From NCBI GenBank assembly GCA_023101885.1, contig JALPQD010000240.1:3368152-3432151 (forward strand): a DNA stretch of 64,000 bases, given 5' to 3'. This document shows positions 33,018 through 43,846 of this stretch, piece by piece. Origin of the DNA: Typhlomys cinereus. Taxonomy: Eukaryota; Chordata; Mammalia; Rodentia; Platacanthomyidae. Numbering within the stretch: the stretch's first letter is position 1; the number at the start of each line of letters is the position of its first letter. A model generated the notes under the pieces. The model was given only the letters and a program-made list of their open reading frames with translations. It was not told the DNA's origin and did no database searches. The position numbers were made by a program, and so were the translations under genes.

Positions 33018-33514
33018 TGTATTAGTTAGGGTTCTCTAGAGTCACGGAATTCACTGAATGAATATATATATATAGGAAATTTATTGGGTTGGCTTACAGA
33101 AATGGCCGAGGTAGTCCAGCAAAGGCTGTCAGCAGCTGAGGTAGTCCAACAATGGCTTCCAGTAGCCGAGGTAGTTCCAACAATGGCTGCCAATAGCTAG
33201 CTGCTCAGTTCAGTAGTCAAGTAGGTGATGGCTGAAGGCTGGAGAACTCCTAGGGTCTTGGAAGGTCGAAGAATCCGGGCAGCCGGAAGGAAGAACGATT
33301 CCTAGCACAGCTGCAAGAAGGCATCTGTTCTCCTTGGTGGCTCCTTTTTATATGATGCAGTACTGGGAGGATCCTTTAAGAGCTTTGGAGGTCCTGATAG
33401 GATTTAGGGTGGGTATCCTTCAAGTAGTCTCAGTTGATCCTTTCCAGACGTGGTCTCAGCCCAGCTTAGTTAATACCGGGTGTGTCAAGTTGACATCCAG
33501 GCTTAACTATCACA
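33018..33514 (-). repeat. ERV-L 5' LTR
   Basis: On the minus strand it begins tgtgatagttaagcctgg and ends ctaactaataca, so it has the canonical TG...CA ends. A TATAAAAAGG box (complement at 33343-33352) lies about 165 nt from the LTR start, and an AATAAA (complement of 33080-33085) lies about 430 nt from it, giving plausible U3, R and U5 limits. The phrase caacttgaca near the start is shared with the other LTR-like repeats here. Confidence 0.95.
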
Positions 33515-33600
33515 ACTACTGATATATTTCTTTTTAAATTATTTGAAAACTGACACATAAAGATATTAAAATGCACACATTAATGGGCCATCAAGTAATA

Positions 33601-33605
<5 letters not shown>

Positions 33606-33650
<45 letters not shown>
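33606..33650. repeat. (AT)n microsatellite
   Basis: About 22 uninterrupted AT units, 90 bp from the provirus. Confidence 0.96.
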
Positions 33651-33652
<2 letters not shown>

Positions 33653-33682
33653 TGTAATGTTGAAATCAGTTTAAGTACGTAG

Positions 33683-34160
33683 TGATGGCTAATCTTTGTT
33701 GTCAGATTTACTAGATCTGCAATTCCTGACAGATCAGCTGTTTGCCACACCTGTAAAGGATTTTCTGAATCAAGTTATTTGAAATGGAAGATCCATTCCA
33801 AGTATGAGAGAAACTTTCCAGTAGGAGCCCAGATAAAGGAAGTCTAACAAGGGAAAGTTTGGGTTTTGCCGTCTTGCCCTCACATCTTATTCGAAAGTTC
33901 ACTTTCTTTCTTGGCTACCACAGCTGCTGCCATTCCACTGACATTAGAACTCAGCTTCTTCAGCCTTCCAATGTAGACTGAAGATCAGTGGCTCTCCAGG
34001 AATCCTCGGGGTTTCAGCACCAGATTGGGACTAATGAGATATTTAGCCCAGTAGACTGAGCAGCTACTGGCAGCCACCAAGCCCATATTGTGTAAGTCAA
34101 TCTACTTAATTGCATTTTATTCATTCTGTTTGTTCTGTTCCTCTAGAGAACATTAATATA
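33683..34160 (+). mobile_element. Older solo LTR of ERV-L type
   Basis: Starts tgatggctaatctttgttgtc and ends gttcctctagagaacattaata. The provirus LTRs, read in their own sense, start gatagttaagcctggatgtc and end ctctagagaaccctaactaata, so the ends correspond. Internal phrases (aggattttctgaatcaagtt, gcccagtagactgagcagctact) are those of a common ERV-L-type LTR in mammals. It is much more diverged than the provirus and on the opposite strand. Confidence 0.65.
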
Positions 34161-35030
34161 AGATTCTCCTTGGCAATGTATGTTTTCAAATTGTAATTTC
34201 CTCTGGTTTTCCATACATTTTGAATTGCCTATGTCCCAGTAAACAGACCATCATTATGCCCTCAGTTCAAACCTTCACTATGACACCTTTAAAGTAATGA
34301 AAAAAAGAGTCTACAATGCTCTCAGTATCAAGGTCAAGGGAGAGCAACAGAAGTACCAGGAATATTGGGGGGGGGGACTTGTCAAAGAACTACTTTCAAG
34401 GATTTAGGATCTCCTTTTCTCAGAAGAGAAGACATCGCTTGGTGTTTTGCACTGCTTTAAAGGTTTAAGAGATCAGGAAGTCAAATGATCACCAAAATTC
34501 CTCAAAGTTAATAACTTCAACCAGTTAAACAATCACCATTTGGATTCTTATAATTGAGAATTTCAGCTTCAAATCTTAGTGATGCCATTTCTATGTGGAC
34601 TGAATGTCACCCAACATATTTTTAGTTGGTGCTTGGGATTAATGACCTTGTGCTAAGCAAACACGCTGCCTTTTGAACCAGAGCCCTAAATCACTGTTAT
34701 GCATCTGTCTTTCCAGCTCAATTTAGCTTTTCCACATGAATCATAATTTCCATGAACTTTGTTTCATGAAATAGTAGCCATTAGAATCAAAATCTGGAAA
34801 CCTTGATATTCATTTGATTGCCAGCAGATGATTTTAGCTCCTGTCTGAATTCCTAATGTTATCACCATTTGAGGATGGAGGTTTGGGGAAATGTCTGCCA
34901 AAATCTATTTAAATACTGGAGAACATGGCAGACAGCAAATGGTTCCTAAGTGGTTTTGTTTTGTGTACATCCGTGAGACTTTCTCCAGAACTCTCCAAGA
35001 AAGAAAGAAAGAGAGAGAGAGAGAAAGAAA
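34161..35030. other. Unassigned sequence with a possible SINE scrap
   Basis: Nothing convincing except about 34615-34695 (gtgcttgggattaatgacct, tgtgctaagcaaacacgctg), which resembles an inverted ID-type SINE head, and a GA-rich patch at about 34998-35030. Confidence 0.4.
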
Positions 35031-35236
35031 ACAGAAAAACACATGGATTACTCTTTTGTGGGACTGATGTTTCACACTGAGTTTCAAATCCACTGCCTCT
35101 AAAACAGGCTTCAAGTGTGCATCAGTGTAGTGCCTGGCCACTGTTAACTCTGCCAGGCACTGCTTCTGTTTCCATTTGGCTACATTTGAAGTATTCAAAA
35201 CATCAAAGCTGCATGGAGCTCTGTGGTAAAGAGTGA
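35031..35236 (-). other. Open frame of unknown nature
   Basis: The minus strand reads openly across this interval (for example CSFDVLNTSNVAKWKQKQC and TVARHYTDAHLKPVLEAVDL). The frame extends into repeats on both sides. I do not recognise the peptide; composition is protein-like but the open stretch is only about 70 codons, so chance or a decayed retrocopy are both possible. Confidence 0.3.
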
Positions 35237-35238
35237 GT

Positions 35239-35608
35239 ATGCTAGTTAGGTTTCTCATTACTGTGACCAAGTTCCTGACCTTAGACAACTTAAGAGAGGA
35301 GGATTTTATTTTCTCACCATTTCAGGGGATAGTTCATCAGGACAGGGAAGGCATGGCAGAGGGAATGGCTCTCAGCTAAAGCAGCAGACACATGAAGCTG
35401 CTTGCTCATATATGAGCAAGTCAGGAAGCAGGGACAGGATAGGAAGTAGCAGCTGGCTAACAAACCTGAAGGCTACACACTTACTGTAACTAGATTCTGC
35501 CTCCTAAAGGTTCCACAACCTGCCAAAACAGCCCCACCAGCTGATGGCCAAATGTTCAAATGCATGAGCCAATAGAAGACATTTCGCACCCAAATCATAA
35601 CAGGAAGG
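35239..35608. mobile_element. LTR-like dispersed repeat
   Basis: Contains gctagttaggtttctcatta, ggaaggcatggcaga, ccaaaacagccccaccagct and ends aaatcataacagg. I recognise this order as a common dispersed mammalian LTR-like repeat but cannot name the family with certainty. Confidence 0.6.
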
Positions 35609-36079
35609 AATGAGTATCTCATTTTATTTACACTCTGTCAAATGGGGTGCCAAGCTAGGAACACAGCCAAGTGACATATCACAATGTCTTCCAAACAGAC
35701 CCTCCTCTTCCACTCTAAGGCTGTGTAATTGGATCCTTTCAGCTCTATCCAAGCAGAATGGTTCCTTTCCAAGTATGTTTTTTAGTCCCTTAAGTAAGGG
35801 TTACAGGTTACAGCTGAATCCCAGGCATGGTCACAATGTTTATACCCAAAACAGTACACTTGCTCCATATAGTTAATCTTTACGTCTTTTCTCCATACTG
35901 ACCTAGAGTTAATATTCTTTCTATAGGGAAAATAACAACTTAATTCAGTCCTGTGAGTACCATTGAGAGCTTGGCCTCGCTGACCTACAGATCAACATGC
36001 TTGATAAAATCTACCTTTTTTCCCAACCGTCACCAGGAATTTCTCATATATTCAAGAGTACTAATCAAACGACATTATC
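35609..36079. other. Unassigned sequence
   Basis: No recognised repeat; the 88-codon plus frame here has no recognisable features. Confidence 0.35.
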
Positions 36080-36204
36080 TTGTGGCTGTGTGTTAGCAGA
36101 GACTTATAATTCCAGCAATTGGATGGGCTGATTCAGGATGAGTCTCCAGTTCAAGATCAGCCTGAGAGAGAACCATTCTCAAAAAAAAAAAAAAAAAAAA
36201 AAAA
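36080..36204 (+). mobile_element. B1-like SINE with poly(A)
   Basis: Diverged B1 order: ggctgtgtgttagcagagac, attccagcaattggatggg, gttcaagatcagcctgagag, then a 24-nt A run at about 36181-36204. Confidence 0.7.
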
Positions 36205-36237
36205 CTCATCATTTTTTTTAATAAATAGACGTTTTCT

Positions 36238-38407
36238 TTCTTTTTTTTACATTTTTTATTATTTCCGCTCATACAAACTTGGTAGGTACACTGGTTCCCT
36301 CCCTCCTCCTCCCCCCGACCCCCTGCTCTCCCTCCCCTCACCCCAACCTCTCCATCCCCCAATCCCCGGAGAATCCTTTAATGTGCATGCCAGGCTCTCC
36401 TCTGGGCCCTCCTGTCCGATGACGTACAAGGACCCAGTGGCATTTCCCAGAACCCTTTCCTGTGTTCCCCTTAAGCATAGGAACACTACTGTGGCTGTCA
36501 ATCCCTTGCCACCAAGGATCTTGGTGCCTTTATCAAATGCTAGACTTTGTGGAGTCAATAGTGTGTTGGACATTGTGCAGGGCATGCAAAGTCCTATTAT
36601 GATTGCTTCGGCCCTAACTTGTGTGGAGTATCTTGCATATCATTACTCCTCCCATCCTTGTGCTCTTACACTCTTACCGCCCCCTCTTCCGCAAATTTCC
36701 CTGAGCTTCAGGATGGGGAGAGATTAGGCTGGCCTAGTTCTAGGTGGTTGATATAGGGTCTCTGAAGTTCTGGATTGTGGTTTGTTGATTTTCTTTTGCA
36801 GCTTTGCTGCTCCTGCAATGCCCTTCACTCCATCCTGATGGGCACTGTATGTCACCCCCTGGCCAGAGACAAAAAGTTGTTAAACTGGAGTCTTGTTATA
36901 AGAGCACATTCAAACGTAGATGCAATGAAAGTAGGAAACCACAGTGAGGGAGGGGTCAATCACCCATTTGCAAAATGGCTACTTTTTATCTGCCAGACTA
37001 TATGCCCTCCCCTTCTGATGAGATCTTACCCCCTCAGTTGTAAATGATCAGGAACGAAAGTCTGTGAACTTAACAAGGTGTCTCATTACTTACTTGAAGT
37101 CCTTGATGGAGGCCTATTTTCTCTGCTGTAACATGGTCCCCTCTCTCCTTGTTTCTGGTGTGGCCCTCCTACCCCATCCCTCCTGTTCATAATCCTTGCA
37201 ATTACTGTAGGTATTACAGAGATTTTTCTTTCAGTGTCTCTAGGTGGGCTGGGTGGGTTTGGTACTAGGAGCCACCTATTAGGGAGTACATATGGCACTT
37301 AATTTTCTGGGTCTGGGATACTTCACTTAATATAATTGTTTCTAATGACATCCATTTCCCAGCAAATTGCATTAATTCACCATTTTTGATGGCTGAGTAG
37401 TACACCATTGTATAGATGTACCACTTTTCCTTATCCACTCATCAACTGTTGGACATTTGGGTTGATTCCATGACTTTGCTATTATAAACAGTGCTGCTAT
37501 GAACATGGTCATGCTTGTGCTATCGAGGTGAACCTCTGCTCTATGGGGGGTTATTCCCAAAAGTGGAATCGCAGGGTCATATGGCATTTCAATCTTTACT
37601 TTCTTTAAGAATCTCCAGACGGCTCGCCAGAGTGGCTGTATGAGCCTGCATTCCCACCAGCAATGTAGGAGAGTTCCCCTCTCTCCACATCCTCTCCAGC
37701 ATTTGTTGTTGTTTGTATTGTGGATTTTTGCCATCCTGACTGGGGTGAGATGATATCTCAGGGAAGTTTTGATTTGCATTTCCCTGATGGCTAAGGAAGT
37801 GGAGCATTTTTTAAGATATTTGTTAGACATTTTAATTTCATCCCTGGTAAAGTTTCTTTTAAGTTCCAGGGCCCATTTTTTCATTGGGCCATTGGCTTCC
37901 TTGGTATTTAGTTTTCTAAGTTCTTTGTGCACTCTGGACAGTAGAGCTCTGTCAGATATGTGGTTAGTGAAGATTTTCTCCCATTCTGTGGGTTGCCTTT
38001 GCGCTCGTGTTACAATCTCTTTATCTGAACAGAAGCTCCTTAATTTCACAAGATCCCAACTGTTGAGAGTTGGTAGCAGTGACTGTGCCATTGGATGTCT
38101 GTTTAGGAAATGTTGGCCTAGCCCAATCAACTCGAGGGAGTTCCCTATCCTTTCAACTATGGTTTTTATAGTCTCTGGCCTATCAAGGTCCTTGATCCAT
38201 TTGGAATTAAGTCTTGCACAAGGTGACAAGTATGGGTCCAGTTTTAATCTTCTTCATGTGGAGATCCAGTTTTGCCAGCACCATTTGTTGAAGATGCTGT
38301 TCTTGTTCCATTGGATTCTTTGGGCCCCATTGTCAAAGACCAAATGGCTGTAATTTTGTGGGCTTATATCTGGGTCTTCAATCCTTATCCATTGATCTGT
38401 GTGTCTA
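36238..38407 (-). mobile_element. 5'-truncated L1 with target duplication
   Basis: Inverted L1 from its A-rich end (36238) and polypurine complement (36295-36360) through the 3' UTR to ORF2, truncated in ORF2 at 38407. Flanks match: aataaatagacgttttct at 36220-36237 and aataagtagaagttttct at 38408-38425 (two mismatches), so the duplication has aged slightly. Confidence 0.93.
37265..38407 (-). pseudogene. L1 ORF2 C-terminal part
   Basis: The 38229-37372 frame codes the C-terminal 270 residues of ORF2p (for example [19 protein letters not shown], and the Cys motif CWRGCGERG...HCWWEC). A two-base loss near 37420 puts the last 50 codons out of frame; the original stop is at about 37265. Upstream of 38229 another frame break occurs (about 38160-38235). 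Confidence 0.9.
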
Positions 38408-38602
38408 AATAAGTAGAAGTTTTCTAATGAGGATTCTGGACTAAAAGCACTTGCATTGAGGTAAGTACATGGAAGATAATTTTATCAGAGGGCATGGATG
38501 CAGGAAATTTGTATTTTAGCTTCAGAAAACATTGGGATTATACTTCCAAAGTATTTCTCTTAGAGGCATGCATGTTGGTAGTTAAGTCAAATAACAGGTT
38601 TT

Positions 38603-38805
38603 GGGGCTGGAGAGGTGGCTCAGGGGTTAAGCCTCTGCCTTGCAGGCTGAAGGTCATGAGTTAGGATCCTAGGCCCCAAGTATAAACACTGGGCAGAAGC
38701 GGAGCAGCCTGTGTTTCCGGTCCTGGAAGGGCAGAGCCTGTGAATCCCGGGGCAGAGTAAATGAGGAGGAGGCGTTCCGTGATGGTTCCCGAATTCGCTT
38801 GTGGT

Positions 38806-38847
<42 letters not shown>

Positions 38848-38891
38848 TATACATACACACACGTGCACACACGCACAATTGAATTAAAAAA
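38603..38891 (+). mobile_element. B2-superfamily-like tRNA SINE with target duplication
   Basis: The best-preserved copy: ggggctggagaggtggctca, ggggttaagcctctgccttg, B-box region, body with gggcagagcctgtgaatccc, (CA)n at about 38811-38842 and an A-rich end. Flanking aacaggtttt occurs at 38593-38602 and 38892-38901. Confidence 0.9.
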
Positions 38892-38901
38892 AACAGGTTT
38901 T

Positions 38902-39354
38902 GAGGTTTAAAATAGTTAATAATTTTGCAATTAACCAGTTGTTTCCGTTGGATCAATTGCTCTTAAAACATCCATCTGCCCAAAGAAACTACTCTGCCGT
39001 TTATCTCTTTCTCTCCAAAGCTATTAGAGTATACATGAAAAGTGTAAGTGGCATTTCTTAAAAGGCAGAAAATAGTAGAGCCTCAAATGTAGAATAAGCA
39101 ATAGCAGGAAATATCAGGAAAAAATTAGTTGGAATGGGGATAATAGGGATCAAAACCACAATACAACGCCATTATTCTGAGCTTCTGAATATAGCCATAT
39201 TTACAAAAGTGAAGCCAGATGTATAGAGAGGAAACAGTTCTCCTGATACTTCTATTTTGCTATACCCAGTTGGAGTTGAGTTAACAAGGCAGACAAACCA
39301 AGTAGTCATCCCAAAATGAAATTTTCATAATAAAATGAAGACAGAATAACACTT
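38902..39354. other. Unassigned sequence
   Basis: No repeat or gene recognised between the SINE and the L1. Confidence 0.35.
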
Positions 39355-39458
39355 AAGAGTGAACATGATCAAGGGAGAAAGAAAAATTTTCCAGCACAAA
39401 GACAACGTTAAGGGATACATGGCCACCAAACCAGGCCTTCAAAAAATGCTAGAAATGA

Positions 39459-39730
39459 CCCCTGGAGGCAAGGGATTGACAGCCATAGTAGTGATCTTAT
39501 GCTTAAGGGGAAAAAGAGAAAGGGCTTATGGAAATGCCACTGGGTCCTTATATGTCATCGGAGAGGAGGACACAGTGGAGAGTTAGGCACACACAATAAA
39601 GGACTATCTGGGAATTGGGGGGGAGGCACTGGGGGGAAGGGGAGGGGGAAGAGGGGGGAGGGAGGGAACTGGTAAAAAATTTTTAAAATGTATAATTAAA
39701 TTTTTAATAAAAAAAAAAAAAGTTAAAAAA
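39459..39730 (+). mobile_element. Minimal L1 tail inserted in L1 A ORF1
   Basis: About 270 bp of L1 3' UTR, starting cccctggaggcaagggattg, with polypurine tract and a tail of the form aaaatgtataattaaattt. Target duplications of 18 bp (aaaaaatgctagaaatga) at 39441-39458 and 39731-39748. Confidence 0.94.
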
Positions 39731-39965
39731 AAAAAATGCTAGAAATGATACTCAAGCGTGAAGAAAAAAACAGGTATATCCAGGAGAACAGAAGGCAAGT
39801 ATAACATCATTAAAAAAGAAGCAATATACTTATAAAAGCTACTAAACATAATAAATGTCTGGAATTAACAATAGTTTCTCCATTATAACACTAAATGTTA
39901 ATGGAATTAATTCACCGATCAAGAGACACAGATTACAAACATGGATTAAAAATCACAATCCATCA

Positions 39966-42852
39966 GAAATAAACAACTTAACAATGCAGCTTAAAGCTTT
40001 AGAGAAACTAGAGCAATCTGATCCCAAAAGCAGTAGAAGAGAAGAGATTAGCAAAATAAGGGGAGAAATATCTGAAATCGAGACTAAGAAAACGATAGAA
40101 AAAATCAACCAATCAAAAAGCTGGTTCTTTGAAAAAATCAACAAGATTGATACACCCCTAGCTAAATTAACCAAAAGCAGGAGAGAGAAAACCCAAATTA
40201 ACAAAATCAGAAATGAACATGGAGTTATCACTACTGATACCCAAGAAATCCAGAGAATTATAACATCATATTTCAAAAACTTATACTCTGTGAAGTTTGA
40301 CAACACAAAAGAGATGGATGAATTTCTAAGTAAACACAACTTACCTAAATTGAATCAGGAAGTTGTGAATTATTTAAATAGTCCCATAACATATAAGGAA
40401 ATTGAGGAAGCAATCTCGAATCTTCCCACCAAAAAATGTCCTGGACCAGATGGATTCAGCACAGACTTCTACCAGACATTTAAGGAGTTAATAACACCAA
40501 TACTCCTTAAACTGTTCCATCAAATAGCAAAGGAAGGAACACTACCAAATTCCTTCTATGAAGCTAATATCGTTTTAATCCCAAAACCTAATAAAGATTC
40601 ACTTAAAAAAGAAAACTATAGGCCGATCTCCCTGATGAACACAGACGCAAAGATTCTCAACAAAGTCTTAGCAAATCGGATTCAAAAACATATTAAAAGA
40701 TCATTCATGGGGACCAAGTAGGCTTCATCCCCGGCACACAAGGTTGGTTCAACATACACAAATCAATAATGTAATTCATCATGTAAACCAGTCCAAAGTC
40801 CAAGACCACATGATACTCTCGATAGATGCAGAAAAAAGCTTTTGACAAGATCCAACAGCCTTTTATGATCAAAACGCTAGAGACAGTAGGAATGGAAGGA
40901 ACCTTTATCAATATAATAAAAGCTGTATACAACAAGCCCACAGCAAGGATTATGCTCAATGTGGAACAATTGGAAGCATTCCCACTTCGATCAGGAACTA
41001 GACAAGGCTGTCCACTCTCACCACTTCTATTCAATATTGTACTTGAAGTCTTAGCTGAAGCCATAAGACAAGAAAGGGTCATAAGAGGGATTCAAATTGG
41101 CAAGGAAGAAGTCAAGCTATCCCTATTTGCAGATGACATGATCTTATACCTGAGTGATCCCAAAAACTCCACCAGGAAGCTCCTGGAACTAATTGAGAAG
41201 TTCAGCAGGGTGGCAGGATACAAAATAAATGTGCAAAAATCAGAGGCCTTCCTATATGCCCAGAATGAAAGAAGTGAAAAAGCCTTAGAGAAACAATCCG
41301 ATTTACTATAGCCCCTAAAAAAATGAAATACCTTGGTATAAACCTAACTAAGGAGGTAAAAGACCTTTACAATGACAACTTTAAAACCCTAAAGAAAGAA
41401 ATTGCAGAAGACACCAGAAGGTGGAAAGACCTCCCTTGTTCCTGGATTGGCAGAATCAACATTGTAAAAATGACCATCCTACCAAAGGCAATATACAGAT
41501 TCAATGCTATACCAATCAAAATCCCAAAGCAATTCTTCAAAGAAGTCGACCAAATAATCTCAAAGTTCATATGGAGACACAAAAGACCCAGGATAGCAAA
41601 AACAATCCTGAGTAACAAAAACACAGCTGGAGGTATTACCATACCAAACCTAAGTCTATACTACAAATCCATAGTTATAAAGACAGCCTGGTACTGGCTC
41701 CAAAATAGACACACAGATCAATGGATAAGGATTGAAGACCCAGATATAAGCCCACAAAGTTACAGCCATTTGGTCTTTGACAAAGGGGCCCAAAGAATCC
41801 AATGGAAAAAGAACAGCATCTTCAACAAATGGTGCTGGCAAAACTGGATCTCCACATGCAGAAGATTAAAGCTGGACCCGTACTTGTCACCATGTACAAG
41901 ACTTAATTCCAAATGGATCAAGGACCTTGATATCAGGCCAGAGACTTTAAAAACCATAGTTGAAAGGATAGGGAACTCCCTCGAGCTGATTGGGCTAGGC
42001 CAACACTTCCTAAACAGACATCCAATGGCACAATCACTGCTACCAACTCTCAACAGTTGGGATCTTGTGAAATTAAAGAGCTTCTGTTCAGATAAAGAGA
42101 TTGTCACACGAGCTCAAAGGCAACCCACAGAATGGGAGAAAATCTTCACTAACCACATATCTGACAGAGCTCTACTGTCCAGAGTGCACAAAGAACTTAG
42201 AAAATTAAACTCCAAGGAAAACACTGGCCCAATTAAAAAATGGGCCCTGGAACTTCAAAGAAACTTTACCAGGGATGAAATTAAAACGTCAAACAATTAT
42301 CTTAAAAAATGCTCCACTTCCTTCGCCATCAGGGAAATGCAAATCAAAACTTCCCTGAGATATCATCTCACCCCGGTCAGGATGGCAAAAATCCACAATA
42401 CAAACAACGACAAATGCTGGAGAGGATGTGGAGAGAGGGGAACTCTGCTACATTGTTGGTGGGAATGCAGGCTCATACAGCCACTCTGGCGAGCCGTCTG
42501 GAGATTCTTAAAGAAATTAAAGATTGAAATGCCATATGACCCTGCTATCCCACTTTTGGGAATAACCCCCCATGCAGCAGAGGTTCGCCTCGATAGCACA
42601 AGCTCGACCATGTTCATAGCAGCACTGTTTACAATAGCAAAGTCATGGAATCAACCTAAATGTCCAACAGTTGACGAGTGGATAAGGAAACTGTGGTACA
42701 TCTATACAATGGAGTACTACTCAGCCATCAAAAATGATGAATTACTGGAATTTGCTGGGAAATGGATGTCATTAGAAAGAATTATATTAAGTGAAGTATC
42801 CCAAACCCAGAAAATTAAGCGCCGTATGTACTCCCTAATAGGTGGCTCCTAG
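39966..42852 (+). pseudogene. L1 B ORF2, reverse transcriptase and C-terminus
   Basis: The segment from [17 protein letters not shown] to the terminal SLIGGS stop at 42852 contains the linker, reverse transcriptase (FADD at 41126-41137) and Cys motif. Four one-base changes break it: losses at about 40697 and 40770, a gain at about 40838 (six A in place of five), and a loss at about 41287. All are in or next to short runs. The last 509 codons (41323-42852) remain open. The 3' UTR follows to 43846. Confidence 0.93.
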
Positions 42853-43846
42853 TACCAAACTCACCCAGCCCACATTGAGACACTCAAAAGTAAACCTATG
42901 AAACACAGTAATTGCAAGGATTATGAACAAGAGAGATGGGTTATGAGGGCCACACCAGAAACAAGGAGAGAGGAGACCATGTTACAGCAGAGAAAATAGG
43001 CCTCCATCAAGGTCTACAAGTAAGTAATGAGAAACCTGGTTAAGTTCACAGACGTTCTTTCCTGATCTCACCCGAAGGGGAGGGCATATAGTCTAGCAGA
43101 TAAAAAGTAATCATTTTGCAAATGGGTGATGGACCCCTCCCTCAGGGAGGTTTCCTACTCTTATTACATCTACCCTTGAATGTGCTATTACAACAAGACT
43201 CCAGTTTAACAGCTTTTTGTCTCTGGCCAGGGGGGTGACATACAGTGCCCAGCAGAATGGAGTGAAGGGAATTGCAGGAGTAGCAAAACTGCAGAGAAAA
43301 TCAACAAACCACAATCCAGAACTTCAGAGACTATATCAATCACATAGAACTAGGACAGCCTAATCTCTCCCCATCCTGGAGCTCAGGGACATTTGCGGAA
43401 GAGGGGGCGGTAAGATTGTAAGAGCAAAAGGATGCGAGGAGCAACGATCTGCAAGATTCTCAACAATAGTTGGGGCCAAAGCAATAGTAATGGGACTTTG
43501 CATGCCCTGTGCAATGTCCAGCGCACTGTTGACCTCATAAAGTCTAGCATCTGTTAAGGGCAACCGAGACCCTGGAGGCAAGGGATTGACAGCCATAGTA
43601 GTGATCTTATGCTTAAGGGGAACAAGAGAAAGGGCTTATGGAAATGCCACTGGGTCCTTATATGTCATCGGAGAGGAGGACCCAATGGAGAGTTAGGCGT
43701 ATACAATAAAGGACTCTCTAGGAATTGGGGGGGAAGCACTGGGGGAAGGGGAGGGGGAGGAGGGGGGAGGGAAGGAACTGGTAAAAAATTTTAAAATGTA
43801 TAATTAAATTTTTTAATAATAAAAAAAAAATAAAAAAAAATAAAAT
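39966..43846 (+). mobile_element. 5'-truncated L1 'B' inserted in L1 A ORF2
   Basis: Begins gaaataaacaacttaacaat, in ORF2 codons for the region after the endonuclease, and runs to an A-rich tail at about 43846. It is flanked by perfect 18-bp copies of aaaaatcacaatccatca at 39948-39965 and 43847-43864. L1 A's endonuclease resumes at 43865 with the next codons. Without this explanation the 39855-40721 frame would look like an ORF2 lacking its endonuclease. Confidence 0.95.

Larger units (their letters stand above)
26889..33514 (-). mobile_element. Endogenous retrovirus, ERV-L class, near-complete provirus
   Basis: A 6.6-kb minus-strand provirus: 5' LTR 33018-33514, tRNA-Leu primer site, gag, pro, reverse transcriptase, RNase H, integrase, dUTPase, 3' LTR 26889-27383. 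A 5-bp host duplication, actac, is at 26884-26888 and 33515-33519. The dUTPase fused after integrase, the Leu primer site, the lack of env and the 5-bp duplication are the hallmarks of class III ERV-L elements. By eye the LTRs differ by about ten substitutions and one 2-bp indel over 495 bp (roughly 2%), which suggests a fairly recent insertion. Gag and pol carry frameshifts and stops, so the copy is defective. Confidence 0.96.

Noticed and set aside
33606..33650. Possible CRISPR-like or other regular array
   Set aside because: It is an AT dinucleotide run; no spaced direct repeats of array type exist in the window.
39855..40721. A 288-codon frame that looks like an ORF2 variant without endonuclease
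   Set aside because: It is an accidental fusion of L1 A's ORF2 start with the inserted L1 B, shown by the 18-bp target duplication at 39948 and 43847.
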